Source of the DNA: Bacteroidota bacterium
GTDB lineage: Bacteria > Bacteroidota > Bacteroidia > Chitinophagales > JADIYW01
Assembly (NCBI GenBank): GCA_020436225.1
Contig: JAGQYE010000058.1
Span: 1-41,595, forward strand
Direction: 5' to 3'
Length of the DNA stretch: 41,595 nucleotides
Program-made: the position numbers and the translations under genes
Shown here: positions 25,164 to 32,772 of the stretch, piece by piece
How the letters are laid out: each line of letters begins with the position of its first letter
Position numbering within the stretch: position 1 is the first letter of the stretch
Notes under the pieces: generated by a model
Database searches by the model: none
Told to the model about the DNA's origin: nothing
The model's input: only the letters and a program-made list of their open reading frames with translations

Positions 25164-25757
25164 TTATTTACCTACAACTACTTTAGCATATCGAAGAATG
25201 ATATCATTTAATGTATATCCAGCTTGAGCTTCGTCAATAACTTTTCCTTTTAATTCTTCGCTTGGTGCAGGAATTTCGGCAACGGCTTCGTGTTGCTGTA
25301 CATCAAAATCTTTCCCGATGCTTTCCATCGTTTTCAAACCTTTATTTTGTAAAGTTTTTAGAAATTTTTCATAAATAAGCTGAACGCCTTTTGTGTAATT
25401 CTCGGCGTTTTTATCATCTTCATATACTTTTTGCGCGCGTTGGAAATCATCTAAAATAGGCAATAATTCGCGCATAATATCTTGACCAGCAGATTTAAAA
25501 AGCTCGATGCGTTCTTTGGCGTTACGTTTCTTGAAGTTATCAAATTCGGCAAACAAGCGTAAATATTTGTCTTTTTGCTCTTCCAAAGCAGTTTTTAATG
25601 CCGACAATTCGTCTATTTCTTTATTTTCGGCTACTTGATTTACAGTTTCCTGCTGACTTTCTGACTGATTATTTTCTAAAGTTTCCGTCTCATTTGATGG
25701 GTTTTCTTCAGAAATCACTTTATCTTCTTGTTCTACAATATCTTTTTCCTCTAACAT
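25164..25757 (-). CDS. grpE: Nucleotide exchange factor GrpE
   Basis: Releases ADP from DnaK and works with DnaJ. The 197-residue protein has an acidic, low-complexity N-terminal third (EEKDIVEQEDKVISEEN, then a Glu/Gln/Asn-rich stretch) and then the long coiled-coil helix with LRLFAEFDNFKKRNAKERIELFKSAGQ, followed by the C-terminal beta domain with HEAVAEIPAPSEELKGKVIDE and GYTLNDIILRYAKVVVGK. The start at 25757 (MLEEKDIVEQ) is chosen; a TTG 39 bases upstream adds residues without family support. It is the first gene of grpE-dnaJ. I do not see a CIRCE-type inverted repeat upstream. Confidence 0.96.
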   Translation of the reverse strand: MLEEKDIVEQEDKVISEENPSNETETLENNQSESQQETVNQVAENKEIDELSALKTALEEQKDKYLRLFAEFDNFKKRNAKERIELFKSAGQDIMRELLPILDDFQRAQKVYEDDKNAENYTKGVQLIYEKFLKTLQNKGLKTMESIGKDFDVQQHEAVAEIPAPSEELKGKVIDEAQAGYTLNDIILRYAKVVVGK

Positions 25758-25847
25758 GATTAGAATTTTTTCTATTGAAGTCAAAATGTTTGCCAATTGC
25801 CATTAAACGACAATTTGACACAAAGAAGCTGAACTAAACGAAACAAA

Positions 25848-26357
25848 TTACTTTTTCAATTTCTTATCTACTAATTCCTCGATAAGTTGATGGGTTGGAT
25901 TGATGGCAATAACGTATCCGGATTCATCAATCAAAACAGTTTGTGGAATAAATTGAATACCATATTTCCGGGCTCCATCTGAATACCAGCCTCCTAAATC
26001 GGATACATGGTTGGGCCAAATTAAACCATCTGCTTTTATTGCACTCGTCCAATTTGCTTGGTTATTATCTAATGAAACGCTATAAATTGTAAATCCTTTT
26101 ATCCCCTTTTCAAACTTTTTATCTTGATATTTATTGTATAAAGCAACTAATGCCGGATTATTTCTCCTACAAGGACCACACCATGATGCCCAAAAGTCGA
26201 TTAAAACCAAATTGCCTTTTAAAGAAGATAAGGCAATATAATTTCCATTTGGATCTTTATAATTCAGCTCGATAGCCTTAGTGCCAACGGCTGGCATTTG
26301 TGCCTGAATTAATGTAACTGAACCGAAAAACAATACGGTAAAAAGTAATTTATTCAT
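25848..26357 (-). CDS. Secreted thioredoxin-like protein (TlpA/ResA type)
   Basis: A 169-residue periplasmic thiol-disulfide protein. The signal peptide is MNKLLFTVLFFGSVTLIQAQ; the thioredoxin fold has the redox motif in DFWASWCGPCRRNNPAL, with Cys60 and Cys63, and the cis-Pro in IQFIPQTVLID. The residues after WCGPC and the insertion (QDKKFEKGIKGFTIYSVSLD) match the TlpA/ResA/AhpC-TSA group of Bacteroidota, which reduce exported proteins or cytochrome c apoproteins. The substrate is not known. It stands alone, divergent from the alpha/beta hydrolase. Confidence 0.93.
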   Translation of the reverse strand: MNKLLFTVLFFGSVTLIQAQMPAVGTKAIELNYKDPNGNYIALSSLKGNLVLIDFWASWCGPCRRNNPALVALYNKYQDKKFEKGIKGFTIYSVSLDNNQANWTSAIKADGLIWPNHVSDLGGWYSDGARKYGIQFIPQTVLIDESGYVIAINPTHQLIEELVDKKLKK

Positions 26358-26373
26358 ATAAAATCTTAAACAT

Positions 26374-26381
26374 CAAATATA
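26374..26381 (-). promoter_or_regulatory. -7 element for the thioredoxin-like gene
   Basis: The minus strand reads TATATTTG, a TAnnTTTG match 16 bases before the ATG at 26357; no clear -33 TTG at the usual distance. Confidence 0.4.
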
Positions 26382-26446
26382 GACAAATATTGTGCCTATT
26401 TGCTTTTAAAACAATCAGAAAATCTTAATTTTAATAAAAAAAGAAA

Positions 26447-27370
26447 ATGAAGAAATTAATAAAATTCGTAGTCATACTCATTTGTTTATTGATTGTAACA
26501 TTTTTTATTCTACAAAAGAAATCAATTCCTTTAGAAACATTAAAAGAAAGATACACGACAACTGCTTCTCAATTCTTGGAATTAGATGGCATGCAAGTAC
26601 ATTATAGAATTGAAGGTAAAGGAAAACCAATAGTTTTAATTCACGGAACAGGTTCGGCATTGCAAACTTGGGACGAATGGACAAAACAGTTAGTGTTAGA
26701 TTCTTTTAAAGTAATACGTTTAGATATGCCGGCATTTGGGTTGACCGGTCCGAGAGCCGACAAAGATTATTCTATCAAAATGTATGTCGATTTTTTAGAT
26801 AGATTTTTACAAAAAATCGGAGTTGATACGTTTGCATTAGGTGGCAATTCTTTAGGTGGAGAAATTGCTTGGAAGTATGCTGTGGCACATCCTGAAAAAG
26901 TATCAAAATTAATTTTGGTTGATCCGGCAGGATTTTATGCTCCGGAAAAACAAAATGGTGCTATTATTTTTAAGTTGGTAAAAAATAAATGGTTAGCTGA
27001 TTTATTTTCAAAATTAGATACTAAAATTATTGTTGATGCCACTTTGAAAGATGTTTATGAAGATGATTCTAAAATCACAGATAAGATGAAAAACTTATAT
27101 TACGATATGTCGATGCGCGAAGGCAATCGGGAAAGTTTTTCTGCGCGTGTGCAACAAATAGAAAAAGAACCAAAAGTTGATGTTGCTAAAGTTGAAGCAC
27201 CAACTTTAATTCAATGGGGAAAAGAAGATAAATTGATTGATATATCCATGTTGGAAAATTTCAAAAAAATTCCGAATCATCTAATTAAGATATATGAACA
27301 TTGCGGACATGTTCCTCAAGAAGAAATTCCTATTGTTTCTGTAAATGACGTCATACATTTTTTAAAATAA
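26447..27370 (+). CDS. Membrane-anchored alpha/beta hydrolase
   Basis: A 307-residue hydrolase of the alpha/beta fold with an N-terminal hydrophobic anchor (about 5-22). The oxyanion segment LIHGTGSALQTWDEW, nucleophile elbow GNSLG at 133-137 (Ser135), acid Asp in WGKEDKLID and His in EHCGHVPQEE complete the triad, in the order of the haloalkane dehalogenase/epoxide hydrolase/lipase-like branch. The DMPAFGLTGP segment after strand 4 is typical. The substrate cannot be inferred; a hydrolase facing the periplasm is plausible from the anchor. Next gene on the same strand is 39 bases away. Confidence 0.9.
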   Translation: MKKLIKFVVILICLLIVTFFILQKKSIPLETLKERYTTTASQFLELDGMQVHYRIEGKGKPIVLIHGTGSALQTWDEWTKQLVLDSFKVIRLDMPAFGLTGPRADKDYSIKMYVDFLDRFLQKIGVDTFALGGNSLGGEIAWKYAVAHPEKVSKLILVDPAGFYAPEKQNGAIIFKLVKNKWLADLFSKLDTKIIVDATLKDVYEDDSKITDKMKNLYYDMSMREGNRESFSARVQQIEKEPKVDVAKVEAPTLIQWGKEDKLIDISMLENFKKIPNHLIKIYEHCGHVPQEEIPIVSVNDVIHFLK

Positions 27371-27409
27371 TGGTATAATTTTTGTATAAATCATTAATAA
27401 TTATAATTT

Positions 27410-28342
27410 ATGAAAACTGCAATAGCACTATTAATTGGTATTTTCTTTTCGATTTCCTTTTCATTTGCAAGTGGAAATTTTAATGCAAACAATTTAACGC
27501 CGGAAATAAACGATATTATCAATCAGGTAAATAAAGATTGTAATTTGAATGCATCTCAAGCGAGTAAATTCAAAAGCGATTATATTTTATTTTTAAATGA
27601 AAACAAGAAACCGAACGCCAACACTAAATTGTTATTGGCCTTGTTGGGTGGAAAATTGAAATCCTATTTCGATAGTAAGCAATTAGAAACAATAACTAAT
27701 ATGGCTAACGCCGGAAAATTAGAACCCAAAAGTTATATTCCTGCAACAACAACAACAACAACAACAGCTACATCGACAGCAACAATCAATATTCCGGCAC
27801 AATCAAACGTTACGGAACTCTTTAAGCAACTTCAAAACTATATGAAAGTAGCACCGGATAAGGCTGCAGCAGCAATTCCGATTTTACAAAATTACGATGC
27901 TCAACTTATTAATATAAAGAAAGAAAATGCCGGAAACATTAATAAGCTTAATCAAGAAAAAAATAATTTGGGTGCGCAAACGGTAACTTCATTAAGAAAA
28001 TATTTGAATAATAGCCAAATAAACACTTTGGTTTTGGCGATAACTATGCAAGAAAATATTTTATCGGGTAAAAATATCTCTGCCGACCAAAAACAATTCT
28101 TGGATAAAATCAGAAATCAATATCAACTCAATGATGTACAAACGATGTCGGTTGTATTAGTGTTGGTGCAAGGAAAAATTCGCGGAGATGCCATAAAAGC
28201 TTTGCATAAAACTGACCCAAATAAAGCCGGACAAGAATTTATTACAATGATGAATGATTTAAACAATCAACTAAAGACATCGCTTACTTCATCTCAATAC
28301 AATAAAATTAAAACAGATTTAGAAGCATTATTGAAGAAATAA
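27410..28342 (+). CDS. Secreted helical protein of unknown function with Thr linker
   Basis: A 310-residue protein with a signal peptide (MKTAIALLIGIFFSISFSFA). It has two mostly helical parts, about 22-107 and 130-310, joined by a short Thr/Ala linker (TTTTTTT then ATSTATINIP). Both parts contain stretches of the type LNxSQxxxxxxxxxxFLxxxK, suggesting an internal repeat of helices; no Cys pairs, no lipobox, no sorting domain. I do not recognise the family. The linker is encoded by a 7-unit AAC trinucleotide run (27745-27765). It converges with the GT4 gene 11 bases downstream. Confidence 0.75.
   Translation: MKTAIALLIGIFFSISFSFASGNFNANNLTPEINDIINQVNKDCNLNASQASKFKSDYILFLNENKKPNANTKLLLALLGGKLKSYFDSKQLETITNMANAGKLEPKSYIPATTTTTTTATSTATINIPAQSNVTELFKQLQNYMKVAPDKAAAAIPILQNYDAQLINIKKENAGNINKLNQEKNNLGAQTVTSLRKYLNNSQINTLVLAITMQENILSGKNISADQKQFLDKIRNQYQLNDVQTMSVVLVLVQGKIRGDAIKALHKTDPNKAGQEFITMMNDLNNQLKTSLTSSQYNKIKTDLEALLKK
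27745..27765 (+). repeat. AAC trinucleotide microsatellite (7 units)
   Basis: Seven perfect AAC units encode the Thr run in the interdomain linker of the secreted protein. Gain or loss of units would keep the frame and change linker length. Confidence 0.8.
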
Positions 28343-28353
28343 AAAATTGTCGA

Positions 28354-29469
28354 TTAGAATTGGGTTAAAGCGTTTGCAATTTTCATTGCAGAAGTTTTCC
28401 AAATAAATTGTTGTGCTTGTTTTTTCCCTTTTTCTATTAGTTGATTTCTAAGCATTTTATCTTCAATTAGCCGTTGCATTGCCATAGCAATTTCTATTGT
28501 TTCATTTGGACTTATCAACAATGCTGCATCGCCTGTAATTTCGGGTAATGATGTAGTATTAGAAGCAATTACAGGCACTCCAAGTTGCATGGCTTCCAGT
28601 ACCGGAATGCCAAAACCTTCGTACCAGCTTGGGTAAACCATTGCAAAACTTTGTTGCGTCAAATGAATTAAATCTTCTCGTTGGATTTGTTCTATCCAAA
28701 CTACATCATTTTTAAATCTCATTTTTTGGTAGAAATCTTCTACGTTCTTATTTAACCATGCTTTTCTACCAACAATAACTAATTGATGTTGTTGTGAAAA
28801 ATTAGATTTGAAATACTCGAATGCTTTTAATAAACCTAATACATTTTTTCTCGGATGAACGGCTCCAACAAAAATAAAATAAGGAATCTGAGAAGATAAA
28901 CGACTGTCGATTTGATGCACATTTTTAGAACTTGAATTAGAAGTGTTTTCAAAAGCATTATATGCTACTTCAATTTTGTTGGATGGAATATTATATACAG
29001 TAGAAATTTCTTGTTTTGTAAACTTCGAAACGGTAAAAATTCGTTGAGCTTTATGGCAATATTTTGGTGTAAAATGTCGATAATAATTTCTAACTAAAAA
29101 TGGAGTATGTTCCGGAAAACGTTCAAAGCCAATATCGTGAATAGTGAGAATTTGTTTTATGTTAGTAGATAAAGAACAAAAACCATCCGGTGAAAAAAAT
29201 ACATCAATTTTATTTTGTTGAAATACTTTTGGAATAGAATATTCAAACCACCAATACCACAAAAACGGATGACGAGCCGGCGGAGAAACGACAAGTGGTT
29301 GCACATTATTCCCAAAAATAAAATCAGAAGAAAATGACCTGTCAAACAAGAAATAAAAATCGTGTTCAGGCAAGAGTTGCACCAAGTTTTTGGATAGCTC
29401 ATGAGTATAAATCCCGATACCTTCTAATTTATCTTTGATTAGAAAACGCGTATTAATAGCTATTCTCAT
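28354..29469 (-). CDS. GT4-family glycosyltransferase
   Basis: A 371-residue GT-B fold glycosyltransferase of family GT4. The N-terminal half has [25 protein letters not shown] (G-I-G-Y loop) and [11 protein letters not shown]; the C-terminal half has [46 protein letters not shown] with the E-x7-E nucleotide-sugar motif, and [14 protein letters not shown]. No membrane helices, so it acts on the cytoplasmic face, probably adding mannose- or glucose-like sugars to a surface polysaccharide or lipid. It is not in a glycan cluster here. The gene ends 11 bases from the convergent secreted protein. Confidence 0.93.
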   Translation of the reverse strand: MRIAINTRFLIKDKLEGIGIYTHELSKNLVQLLPEHDFYFLFDRSFSSDFIFGNNVQPLVVSPPARHPFLWYWWFEYSIPKVFQQNKIDVFFSPDGFCSLSTNIKQILTIHDIGFERFPEHTPFLVRNYYRHFTPKYCHKAQRIFTVSKFTKQEISTVYNIPSNKIEVAYNAFENTSNSSSKNVHQIDSRLSSQIPYFIFVGAVHPRKNVLGLLKAFEYFKSNFSQQHQLVIVGRKAWLNKNVEDFYQKMRFKNDVVWIEQIQREDLIHLTQQSFAMVYPSWYEGFGIPVLEAMQLGVPVIASNTTSLPEITGDAALLISPNETIEIAMAMQRLIEDKMLRNQLIEKGKKQAQQFIWKTSAMKIANALTQF

Positions 29470-29563
29470 ACTTGAAGTTTACCTTATTCACAAACGTCGG
29501 ACTTATTAACAATCTGTCGAAAGATAAGATTTTCAATGCATTTTATATTAAAATGAAATAATT

Positions 29564-29571
29564 AACTTTGA
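29564..29571 (+). promoter_or_regulatory. -7 element for dnaN
   Basis: TAACTTTG matches TAnnTTTG and lies 15 bases before the dnaN ATG. No convincing -33 TTG. Confidence 0.45.
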
Positions 29572-29586
29572 GAAAATTTACCGTTT

Positions 29587-30702
29587 ATGAGATTTGTAGT
29601 TTCGTCTTCACAATTATTGAAAAATTTACAGAAAATCGGTGGTGTTATCAGCACCAATACGGTTTTACCAATTTTAGAAGATTTTCTTTTTGATATCGAC
29701 AAAAACCGATTAAATATTACTGCTACCGATTTAGACACTACCATGTCTGTTTCTATGGAAGTAGATTCAAAAGAAACCTTCAAAGTGGCCATTCCGGCAA
29801 GAATTTTATTAGATAGTTTAAAAGCATTACCGGAACAACCTATTACTATTGCTGTGGATGAAACCACCAATGGAATTGAAATTACAACCGACAATGGAAA
29901 ATATAAATTAAGCGGAGAAAATAGTATAGATTTCCCGAAAGAGCCAAGTGCAGAAAACGTAGAACAAGTAACTTTGGCTTCTTCAATTTTAAATACAGGC
30001 ATTTCAAAGACACTATTTGCTGCAAGCACAGACGAGTTGCGACCAGCCATGACCGGCGTTCTTTTTCAATTAGATGAAAATGGAATTACGTTTGTAGCTA
30101 CTGATGCTCATAAATTAGTGAAGTTTAACCGCAGTGATGTGCAAGGTGGCAATACAGCATTTATCGTTCCGCGCAAAGCCTTAAACTTATTAAAATCGGT
30201 AGTGCCAAATAATGACACAGAAGTTGCTGTTCAATTTAATAAAGCCAACGCATTTTTTACGTTCGATAATATCCAACTTATTTGCCGATTAATTGACGCA
30301 AAATATCCGGATTATAATGCTGTTATTCCAAAAGAAAACCCAAATTTATTGACCGTTGCCAAAGATGATTTTCTATCTTCATTAAAAAGAACATCCATAT
30401 TTTCTAATAAAACAACACATCAAGTTGTCTTAAAAATGTCGGGTTCTGATTTAGCTGTTTCTGCGCAAGATTTAGATTTTTCTAATGAAGCATCTGAAAA
30501 ACTTACTTGTGATTTTCAAGGTAGTGCTATGGAAATTGGATTTAATGCAAAATTCTTAATTGAGATGCTATCCGCATTAGATTGCAGCGACATCAATATC
30601 GAATTATCTACACCAAACAGAGCCGGCATCATTCGTCCTTCTGAAAAAGAAGAAAACGAAGATTTATTGATGTTGGTTATGCCGGTTATGTTGAATAATT
30701 AA
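29587..30702 (+). CDS. dnaN: DNA polymerase III sliding clamp (beta)
   Basis: The ring-shaped clamp that tethers the replicative polymerase to DNA. The 371-residue protein has three clamp repeats: residues about 1-120 (MRFVVSSSQLLKNLQKIGGVI and LPILEDFLFDI), about 128-245 (LFAASTDELRPAMTGVLFQLDENGITFVATDAHKL in outline) and about 250-371 (RTSIFSNKTTHQVVLKMSGSDLAVSAQD), ending LVMPVMLNN, the typical C-terminus. No dnaA, recF or gyrB flank it, so this is not an obvious origin locus. It ends in a strong terminator. Confidence 0.98.
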   Translation: MRFVVSSSQLLKNLQKIGGVISTNTVLPILEDFLFDIDKNRLNITATDLDTTMSVSMEVDSKETFKVAIPARILLDSLKALPEQPITIAVDETTNGIEITTDNGKYKLSGENSIDFPKEPSAENVEQVTLASSILNTGISKTLFAASTDELRPAMTGVLFQLDENGITFVATDAHKLVKFNRSDVQGGNTAFIVPRKALNLLKSVVPNNDTEVAVQFNKANAFFTFDNIQLICRLIDAKYPDYNAVIPKENPNLLTVAKDDFLSSLKRTSIFSNKTTHQVVLKMSGSDLAVSAQDLDFSNEASEKLTCDFQGSAMEIGFNAKFLIEMLSALDCSDINIELSTPNRAGIIRPSEKEENEDLLMLVMPVMLNN

Positions 30703-30724
30703 TTATACTTTACCACCAAATGAG

Positions 30725-30755
30725 AAAATGCTACGAGAAAATCGTAGCATTTTTT
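30725..30755 (+). terminator. Intrinsic terminator after dnaN
   Basis: AAAATGCTACGA (30725-30736) pairs with TCGTAGCATTTT (30742-30753), 12 base pairs with a GAAAA loop, followed by T residues. A-rich and T-rich ends make it usable from both strands, serving the convergent alkyltransferase-like gene as well. Confidence 0.85.
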
Positions 30756-30772
30756 ATTTCAACTTTAAACTA

Positions 30773-31108
30773 TTAATCTATTTTCTTTTTGAAATTTTTA
30801 GGATACCATCGCACACTTTTAAAATTTTGAATTTGATCATTTATGATCTCAATACCTTCATTTTCTAATAATTCTTGCATTAAAGTTGGCGAACCAAAAT
30901 GATGTTTTCCGGTCAATAATCCATTCCGATTTACAACACGATGTGCCGGCACATATTTATTAGTATTATGCGCATTATTCATCGCATAACCAACCGTTCT
31001 GGCAGAACCTTTAGTTCCGAGATGTGTTGCAATATCACCATAAGTACATACTTTTCCTTTCGGAATTTTCCGAACTAAGGCATATACTTTTTCATAGAAA
31101 TCATTCAT
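30773..31108 (-). CDS. Alkyltransferase-like protein (MGMT family, active Cys replaced by Ala)
   Basis: A 111-residue protein made only of the DNA-binding domain of O6-methylguanine methyltransferases. FYEKVYALVRKIPKGKVCTYGDIATHLG, the helix-turn-helix arginine in SARTVGYAMNNA, and HRVVNRNG are conserved, but the active-site PCHRV is VPAHRVV with Ala55 in place of Cys, so it cannot transfer alkyl groups. This is the alkyltransferase-like (ATL) type, which in E. coli and yeast binds alkylated guanine and recruits nucleotide excision repair. Length and the LTGKHHFGSP segment match Bacteroidota members annotated as MGMT family. It converges on dnaN. Confidence 0.9.
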   Translation of the reverse strand: MNDFYEKVYALVRKIPKGKVCTYGDIATHLGTKGSARTVGYAMNNAHNTNKYVPAHRVVNRNGLLTGKHHFGSPTLMQELLENEGIEIINDQIQNFKSVRWYPKNFKKKID

Positions 31109-31157
31109 ATCAATAGCTATTCTAAGCTACTTTAATTTCTTGACTTTTAGTAAGAAG

Positions 31158-31173
31158 TTTAGGTTAGCCTAAA
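31158..31173. other. Small palindrome upstream of the alkyltransferase-like gene
   Basis: TTTAGG, TTAG, CCTAAA, a 6-base-pair inverted repeat in the 147-base spacer between the divergent genes at 31108 and 31256. Followed by A residues, so not a plus-strand terminator; possibly an operator, weak support. Confidence 0.25.
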
Positions 31174-31202
31174 AAAAATAATTTCATTTTTTTATAAAAG
31201 GT

Positions 31203-31234
31203 ATTGACAAATTAAAAAATGCAGTATAAATTTG
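31203..31234 (+). promoter_or_regulatory. Promoter of the surface protein gene at 31256
   Basis: ATTG (31203-31206), 20 bases, TAAATTTG (31227-31234): a full Bacteroidota-type match, 21 bases before the ATG. One of the clearest promoters in the window. Confidence 0.65.
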
Positions 31235-31255
31235 CCGTACATAAAAACCCAAGCC

Positions 31256-31999
31256 ATGTTGACACCCTTAAAATACATGGCGCATGTACTACTTATTTTT
31301 TTAACTTTTACAATTGTACAAGCGCAAAACCAACCGAGCAATAGCATTTTATGCTACGTTAGTGCTGATTATGCAAGTCATACAGTAAAAGCTGCAATTT
31401 CACCTTCAAGTTCTTATAAAATATCTTGTAATTATGAGAATACAGAGGCATCCATCCCAAAATTTATTCAATTTAAATGTGCAGGAAACAGTGGTTCTAT
31501 TGAAGTAAAAATTCATATTTCAAACGGAAAAACAGAACAAACTTTTGCTCAAACAATTCAATTAAATCAGCAAAATGCGTTGTACGAAATGCCCGTTTTA
31601 GTATATGTTTCCGATGCTCTTTCTCAAAGCAAGAATGCACATATAAGTGCCATCGAATTCAACAATCTTTCTAATTCAACAATTGCCTTAAATGAACTTA
31701 ATTTTTCAAATTTCACTTCAACTTATGAAGTAAAATTAAATCAAGTTTTTACTGTTGATAAGAATTCAATAGAACAAAAAAATTATATCATCAAGAGTGA
31801 TAAAACAAAATATATCAGTTTAAAAATATATAGTATCAATGGCGGTTTTGCTTCAAAAGTAAATAAGCAATTACAACCTGGAAATAACATTCTATCTTTT
31901 AATGATTTGAATTTGAAAAGTGGAAAATACGTTGTTACGACAACCGAAAACAATCAAAAAGATGATTTAATGAGTGGAAATATTTCAGCATTGAACTAA
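31256..31999 (+). CDS. Secreted protein of unknown function with a T9SS-like tail
   Basis: A 247-residue exported protein. Signal peptide MLTPLKYMAHVLLIFLTFTI then VQAQ. The mature part is beta-rich (SILCYVSADYASHTVKAAIS, YENTEASIPKFIQFKCAG) and the last 60 residues (SLKIYSINGGFASKVNKQLQ ... LNLKSGKYVVTTTENN) resemble the second half of a type A sorting domain but lack the PNP motif and end SGNISALN rather than with a Lys-ending strand; it could be a degenerate tail or an unrelated Ig-like fold. The start at 31256 is chosen because it directly follows the promoter and begins the signal peptide; a TTG at 31232 lies in the promoter. Function unknown. Confidence 0.75.
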   Translation: MLTPLKYMAHVLLIFLTFTIVQAQNQPSNSILCYVSADYASHTVKAAISPSSSYKISCNYENTEASIPKFIQFKCAGNSGSIEVKIHISNGKTEQTFAQTIQLNQQNALYEMPVLVYVSDALSQSKNAHISAIEFNNLSNSTIALNELNFSNFTSTYEVKLNQVFTVDKNSIEQKNYIIKSDKTKYISLKIYSINGGFASKVNKQLQPGNNILSFNDLNLKSGKYVVTTTENNQKDDLMSGNISALN

Positions 32000-32026
32000 C
32001 AATTTAAGTAGTCCAGTTGGGGGACA

Positions 32027-32077
32027 AGACCTTATTCCAATCTATTTCATAGTGCGGAGTAAGGTCTAATTTTTTTA
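32027..32077 (+). terminator. Terminator after the surface protein gene
   Basis: AGACCTTATTCC (32027-32038) pairs with GGAGTAAGGTCT (32056-32067), 12 pairs including one G-T, with a 17-base loop, followed by AATTTTTTT. It sits between the convergent genes ending at 31999 and 32075. Confidence 0.75.
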
Positions 32078-32731
32078 AGAAACATTGTTTTCAGAAGAAA
32101 TGATTCGTTCTTGTTTTGGTGTTTCTTTTTCATTGAGAAATTGTTTTTGGAATATCAAAATAATAAAAACACCAACAGTAATGCAGGCATCTGCTACATT
32201 AAAAATAAATTGAAAAAATTCAAAATATTTTCCTCCAAAAAAAGGAATCCAATCAGGCAAAACACCTTTAAACATTGGGAAATAGAACATATCTACCACT
32301 CGACCATGAAACCAACCTGCATAACCATGAGCAGGAAATAAAGAAGCTATTTGAGTAGTTGTACTTTCAGAAAAAATTTGTCCATAGAAAATACTATCGA
32401 TAATATTTCCGACTGCTCCGGTAAGAATTAAAGACAAAGCAAAAATGAATCCTTTAGATGATTTTTTATTTTTGATTTGTTGCACTAAAAAATAAGTAAT
32501 TATGGCAACTGCTATTATACGAAAAATAGTGAGCGCAAATTTTCCCAGTCCTTCACCGAAGCTCATACCAAATGCCATGCCTTCATTTTCTACAAAATGA
32601 ATGCGTGCCCAGTCTCCGATGTAAGCATATTCATCGCCAATTCTCATGTGCAATTTCACGTATATTTTTGAAATCTGGTCGATAACTAAAGACAAAAACA
32701 CAGTTAAAACTGCAATCGTTTTTTTATTCAT
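32075..32731 (-). CDS. lspA: Lipoprotein signal peptidase (SPase II)
   Basis: Cleaves the signal peptide of prolipoproteins in the inner membrane. The 218-residue protein has four transmembrane helices and the catalytic aspartates Asp147 (HGRVVDMFYFP) and Asp181 (FNVADACITVG), plus the conserved DQISK near residue 18 and HFVENEGMAFG. It is longer than the 164-residue E. coli enzyme because of an insertion of about 25 residues (SESTTTQIASLFPAHGYAGW) before the first Asp motif and a hydrophilic C-terminal tail, both usual in Bacteroidota. It is the third gene of ileS-traR/dksA-lspA. The globomycin target. Confidence 0.96.
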   Translation of the reverse strand: MNKKTIAVLTVFLSLVIDQISKIYVKLHMRIGDEYAYIGDWARIHFVENEGMAFGMSFGEGLGKFALTIFRIIAVAIITYFLVQQIKNKKSSKGFIFALSLILTGAVGNIIDSIFYGQIFSESTTTQIASLFPAHGYAGWFHGRVVDMFYFPMFKGVLPDWIPFFGGKYFEFFQFIFNVADACITVGVFIILIFQKQFLNEKETPKQERIISSENNVS

Positions 32732-32772
32732 AATAAGATTGACAAATGAGATTTTTATTCAGTTAGAAGAAT

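Noticed and set aside
25758-25847. CIRCE-like heat-shock operator upstream of grpE
   Set aside because: No 9-base inverted repeat of the CIRCE type with the usual 9-base spacing is visible.
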